Below are positions 33,406-36,485 of a stretch of 36,485 nt of DNA, piece by piece. Origin of the DNA: Desulfobacteraceae bacterium (GTDB taxonomy: Bacteria; Desulfobacterota; Desulfobacteria; Desulfobacterales; Desulfosalsimonadaceae); NCBI GenBank assembly GCA_011389515.1, contig JAABUA010000033.1, forward strand, positions 1 to 36,485, read 5' to 3'. The notes under the pieces were generated by a model. That model was not told the origin of the DNA. It saw only the letters and a program-made list of their open reading frames with translations, and made no database searches. The position numbers were made by a program, and so were the translations under genes. The first letter of the stretch is position 1, and every line of letters starts with the position of its first letter.

Positions 33406-35427
33406 TTATACCAGATCCCGTGGGATATGCTCGTCCCAGCTCCGGCTGAAGACACGGCTTTCCCCTTCCCAGGCGTCGAGTTCAGCCCGGAGGTGGAAAT
33501 GCGTCTTGTCAGATGTCAAAAGGGTGCGGGCAACCGTCCGCACTTCCCATTCCCACCGCTTGAACCGCCGGATCCAGCGGGTTTCTCCGCGAAGAGATCT
33601 GTAGTCGTCGTCTGCAAAAACATAATTTTCCTCGACTTTCGTTGCGATCTCCAGGCTGATGTCGTTGAGGCGATAGACCCCTTCGTCGTTGATGACCTCA
33701 AGCCGGGATTCGTCTTTGGCCAGGTTTCGGATCACCGTCCAGGACTGCCGGGTAGGCTGGATCAGGGTCTTTCGCGGGGGTAGGGCTCCCTCGGGCGGTC
33801 CGAAGGTCCGGAGCAATTTGTCTTTTGGATCTTTTTTCCGCACAGGCATCAGCAGCCGGCTGGTTTTCGTGTATATGGAGATCCGCGCCGGTTCGGGCGA
33901 TGGCCAGACCAGGGGCCAGTAAACCGTGGAAATCGACAGGCGGATGCGGTTTCCGACGGGAAATTTCTGGGCGATATGATTTAACTGCACTTGGGTCCGG
34001 TACTGTTTGCCGGGTTCCAGGGGCTGCGGATGTTCATGGCTGTCTCTGTGGGTCAGGTTGAGCAGGCCGTAGGACACCCGGGTCGCCTTATCGTCAGGCA
34101 GGATATCGGAAAGTCGAACCGCAATCATGGCCACGGGTTTGTTGCAGGAAAACGTTAGATCGGCCACCGGAGGACCCAGGATCTCCATGTCTTCTTCGAG
34201 CGGATCGGACTCGAACACCAGGGCGCCGCCGTCCTCGTCGCGCTGATCGTGAGGCAGATCCGGCGGCGCGGCATAGGAGCACCATTTGCCGGCATACAAT
34301 CCTACGCTCAGCGGAGACTGCACCGACAGGGGGATGCTGTCCCCGATTTTTTCTTCGGGGCCGAGCCATGCAAACCCCAGGTGAAACACCTGCGAAGATA
34401 TGTTTTTGCAGGGCCAGCCGGTTTCCGCAACCCAGCGGCCCGGCCGGTAGTCGTAGTGCGTGGTCGGCGGAACGCTTTCCTGCATCCACACCCGGAGCAT
34501 GGGCTCTTCCATGATTCCGGTTTCTTCTTCTTTCAACCAGGTGTCCCACCAGCGGATTGCTTCCTGCAGAAAACCGATGGCCGGCCCGGGATGGCCAATG
34601 TGCGGATACAGATGGCTCCACGGACCAATGAGGCCCTTGCGGGGAACGTTCAGATTGGCCAGCAGTCGGAAAACCGCGTTGGAATACCCGTCAGCCCAGC
34701 CGCTCACGGCCATTACCGGGCACCGGATGGCCGTGTAGTCTTCACAGATCGAACCGTGCTTCCAGAAATCGTCGCGGCGCTGATGCCGAAGCCACTTCGC
34801 CAGCCATAAACCGCTTTTGTCAAGGCGCTCCATCCACATGGCCCGCCAGTCATCACCGACGATCATCGGGTCCGGCGGACAGGCGTTGAGGCTAAACATG
34901 GTAGAGGCCCAGGACAGGTTGTCACCCAGGAGGCACCCGCCCATGTGGTGTACGTCATCCGCGTACCGGTCGTCCGTGGAGCAGACCGTGATGATGGCTT
35001 TCAGCGCCGGCGGCTGCAGGGCGGCAATCTGGAGCGCATTGAACCCGCCCCAGGAGATGCCCATCATCCCCACCGATCCGGTGCACCAGTGCTGGCTGGC
35101 GATCCAGCCAATGACCGCCACGCCGTCGTCGAGCTCCTGCTGCAGATATTCATCTCGCAGAATTCCGTCGGACTCGCCGGAGCCGCGCAAATCGACGCGA
35201 ACGCAGGCATATCCGTGGCCGGCCATGTAGGTATGGGTCCGCTCGTCGCGCTCTGCGGTCAGGTCGTTCTTTCGGTAGGGGATATATTCCAGTACCGCGG
35301 GGACCGGATTTTGGAGGGCATCGGCCGGCAGCCGGATGCGGGCGGCAAGGCGGCATCCGTCGGACAGGGGGATCCACTCGTTGGTTATCTCCCGGACCGG
35401 CCGGGGAAAAGATTCGACAATTTTCAC
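33406..35427 (-). CDS. CocE/NonD family (peptidase S15-like) hydrolase
   Basis: The product has 673 residues. An alpha/beta hydrolase domain carries Ser125 in GISWGGFN, Asp246 in SGWADGYSN and His272 in GPWSHLYPH, a full catalytic triad. A C-terminal jelly-roll domain (about 400-673, PF08530 type) follows, as in cocaine esterase and X-Pro dipeptidyl peptidases. Substrates are esters or acyl-peptides; not determined here. There is no signal peptide. The start is GTG at 35427 with AAAGGA eight bases before it. It lies 34 bases after the ATP-grasp gene and may be cotranscribed with it. The length includes an extra region of about 100 residues at the end. Confidence 0.92.
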   Translation of the reverse strand: MKIVESFPRPVREITNEWIPLSDGCRLAARIRLPADALQNPVPAVLEYIPYRKNDLTAERDERTHTYMAGHGYACVRVDLRGSGESDGILRDEYLQQELDDGVAVIGWIASQHWCTGSVGMMGISWGGFNALQIAALQPPALKAIITVCSTDDRYADDVHHMGGCLLGDNLSWASTMFSLNACPPDPMIVGDDWRAMWMERLDKSGLWLAKWLRHQRRDDFWKHGSICEDYTAIRCPVMAVSGWADGYSNAVFRLLANLNVPRKGLIGPWSHLYPHIGHPGPAIGFLQEAIRWWDTWLKEEETGIMEEPMLRVWMQESVPPTTHYDYRPGRWVAETGWPCKNISSQVFHLGFAWLGPEEKIGDSIPLSVQSPLSVGLYAGKWCSYAAPPDLPHDQRDEDGGALVFESDPLEEDMEILGPPVADLTFSCNKPVAMIAVRLSDILPDDKATRVSYGLLNLTHRDSHEHPQPLEPGKQYRTQVQLNHIAQKFPVGNRIRLSISTVYWPLVWPSPEPARISIYTKTSRLLMPVRKKDPKDKLLRTFGPPEGALPPRKTLIQPTRQSWTVIRNLAKDESRLEVINDEGVYRLNDISLEIATKVEENYVFADDDYRSLRGETRWIRRFKRWEWEVRTVARTLLTSDKTHFHLRAELDAWEGESRVFSRSWDEHIPRDLV

Positions 35428-35461
35428 AAATAATTTCCTTTGATGCTTTATCTGTCTTTAT

Positions 35462-36485
35462 TTATATTGACGCAAATGCAAACGGCAGCATCTCGGTGCA
35501 ATGCATGTAGGTATCGAGAAGCGCTTTACGGTCCCTGCCGCCGATGAACAGGTGGCAGATGGCATAGCTGTAGCTGTCCTGCTCCAGCAGGTCCGAGAGT
35601 TTCATGCCTACTTTTACCTGGGGATGGATCACCGTACCCGGATAGCGTTTTTCCACCCGCCGGATTTCCTCATCCGAAGGAACCCGGGTTACCCGCGCAT
35701 CGCCGGAAAAAAGGCGCCAGAAAAATTTCGCTGCACATGCAAATTCCCCCTGGCCGTGGGGAAAATCCGGCTTTTCCCCACAGGCCACCTGCACGGTTAC
35801 CTGCTGGTTGGACTGGCCGTCCACTTTTTCGAAAATATCGCTGTGGGACTCGCTTACCCGTGGGTTGATTTCCAGCAGGCTGATGGTATCCTGCGCCAGA
35901 TTCCAGAAAAATTCAATATTAAAGGCGCAGTTGTCCAGTCCGGTATGCGCAACCACCGTTTTGGCAATGGAAACCATGCGCTGCCGGACGGTATCCGGCA
36001 GTACAGAGGGATATTCATAACGGAAGAAACTGACGCCGTTTTCATAACGCAAAGAATCGATAAAACCCAGCGGCTGGATGTCGCCGTCTGTGACATATCC
36101 CTCCAGGGTGCACTGCCACCCCCGGATGATGCTTTCCGCCAGGAAAAAATGCCCGGCAACATCGGTAACGGCTTTCGGAAGTACTGCCTGCTGCAAAATA
36201 TAGTCAAACGGTTCGGAGATCAGGTGGATTTGCTTTCGGATCCGGGCAATGGCATCATCGAACTGCTCCCGATTTTCGATGTAAAAACCCATCAGGGAGC
36301 CGCAGGCCTTGATCGGCTTGATCCAGAAGGGTTCTTCTATGCTGATATGCGCCCAGGCATTGTCGTTGAAAGGATCAAAGGCCTGGAATCGGGGAATGTG
36401 CTGCGGGATCACCTTTTGTTGCACCAGGCGGCTCCAGTATTTATGCTCGCATTTCAAAACGCTCTCCAGTGTGGGACCGCGCTTG
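35462..36485 (-). CDS. ATP-grasp family protein, N-terminus beyond window
   Basis: The frame remains open to the right edge (upstream codons read KRGPTLESVLKCEHKYW), so the 5' end is missing; at least 340 residues are present. The ATP-grasp fold is seen in FWIKPIKACGSLMGF, DYILQQAV, and the metal-binding NIEFFWN and LLEINPRVSESH (Glu and Asn ligands). Such enzymes join a carboxylate to an amine or thiol using ATP; the partner is not clear. The C-terminal part (HPQVKVGMKLSDLLEQD) resembles the biotin-carboxylase-like end of some ATP-grasp proteins. It precedes the CocE/NonD gene by 34 bases. Confidence 0.88.
   Translation of the reverse strand, partial: KRGPTLESVLKCEHKYWSRLVQQKVIPQHIPRFQAFDPFNDNAWAHISIEEPFWIKPIKACGSLMGFYIENREQFDDAIARIRKQIHLISEPFDYILQQAVLPKAVTDVAGHFFLAESIIRGWQCTLEGYVTDGDIQPLGFIDSLRYENGVSFFRYEYPSVLPDTVRQRMVSIAKTVVAHTGLDNCAFNIEFFWNLAQDTISLLEINPRVSESHSDIFEKVDGQSNQQVTVQVACGEKPDFPHGQGEFACAAKFFWRLFSGDARVTRVPSDEEIRRVEKRYPGTVIHPQVKVGMKLSDLLEQDSYSYAICHLFIGGRDRKALLDTYMHCTEMLPFAFASI

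Overview
The window reads like a chromosomal segment of a Gram-negative bacterium with a lipoprotein-rich envelope. A deltaproteobacterium (Desulfobacterota) is my best guess, from the intergenic palindrome style and the gene mix; no taxonomic marker gene is present, so this is inference. Almost everything encoded concerns envelope, osmotic or oxidative stress. Many genes are very short (24 to 100 codons).

Layout. 1-755: 5' part of a PAS/receiver regulator leaving the left edge. 1157-3835: a DUF2959 lipoprotein gene (+) converging on a probable six-gene minus-strand operon (small lipoprotein, YtxH-like, YtxG/DUF948-like, small lipoprotein, Pmp3/YqaE, YtxH-like). 4338-7209: a membrane-anchored endonuclease/exonuclease/phosphatase protein, then two tandemly duplicated PRC-barrel proteins. 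7635-10078: a secreted HExxH protein, a lipoprotein and a CsbD protein. 10344-15302: an AI-2E-type permease, a decayed phospholipase D gene, a YqjD/ElaB/DUF883-like protein, the large catalase KatE and a 68-residue unknown. 15959-21235: a coiled-coil lipoprotein, an SLC13/RCK_C transporter, a 5'-nucleotidase-family protein, a palindrome/REP-rich intergenic region and a TauE/SafE permease. 21576-23129: a catalase-fold lipoprotein and a 24-residue hydrophobic peptide. 23699-33158: a very large cyclic beta-1,2-glucan synthase (NdvB) one base after a tandem universal stress protein. 33406-36485: a CocE/NonD hydrolase and an ATP-grasp protein running off the right edge.

The main discovery candidate is regulatory. 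Eight places carry the same promoter-like motif, TGGCAC-N5-TTGAW, resembling a sigma-54 -24/-12 element with A in place of the -12 C. Seven of them have a GGTCATATATGACC-like palindrome upstream, centred 126-129 bp from the -24 GG in five copies and 106-109 bp in two, a difference of about two helical turns. They precede the small stress genes (DUF2959, the lipoprotein/YtxH/YtxG/Pmp3 operon, PRC-barrel, CsbD, DUF883-like, the 68-residue protein). This suggests one enhancer-dependent stress regulon whose gene content resembles the sigma-B/sigma-S general stress response. The cassette has been copied around the region, dragging fragments of neighbours with it: a dead csbD, an SLC13 fragment, a copy split by a MITE-like insertion, and one copy that lost its enhancer.
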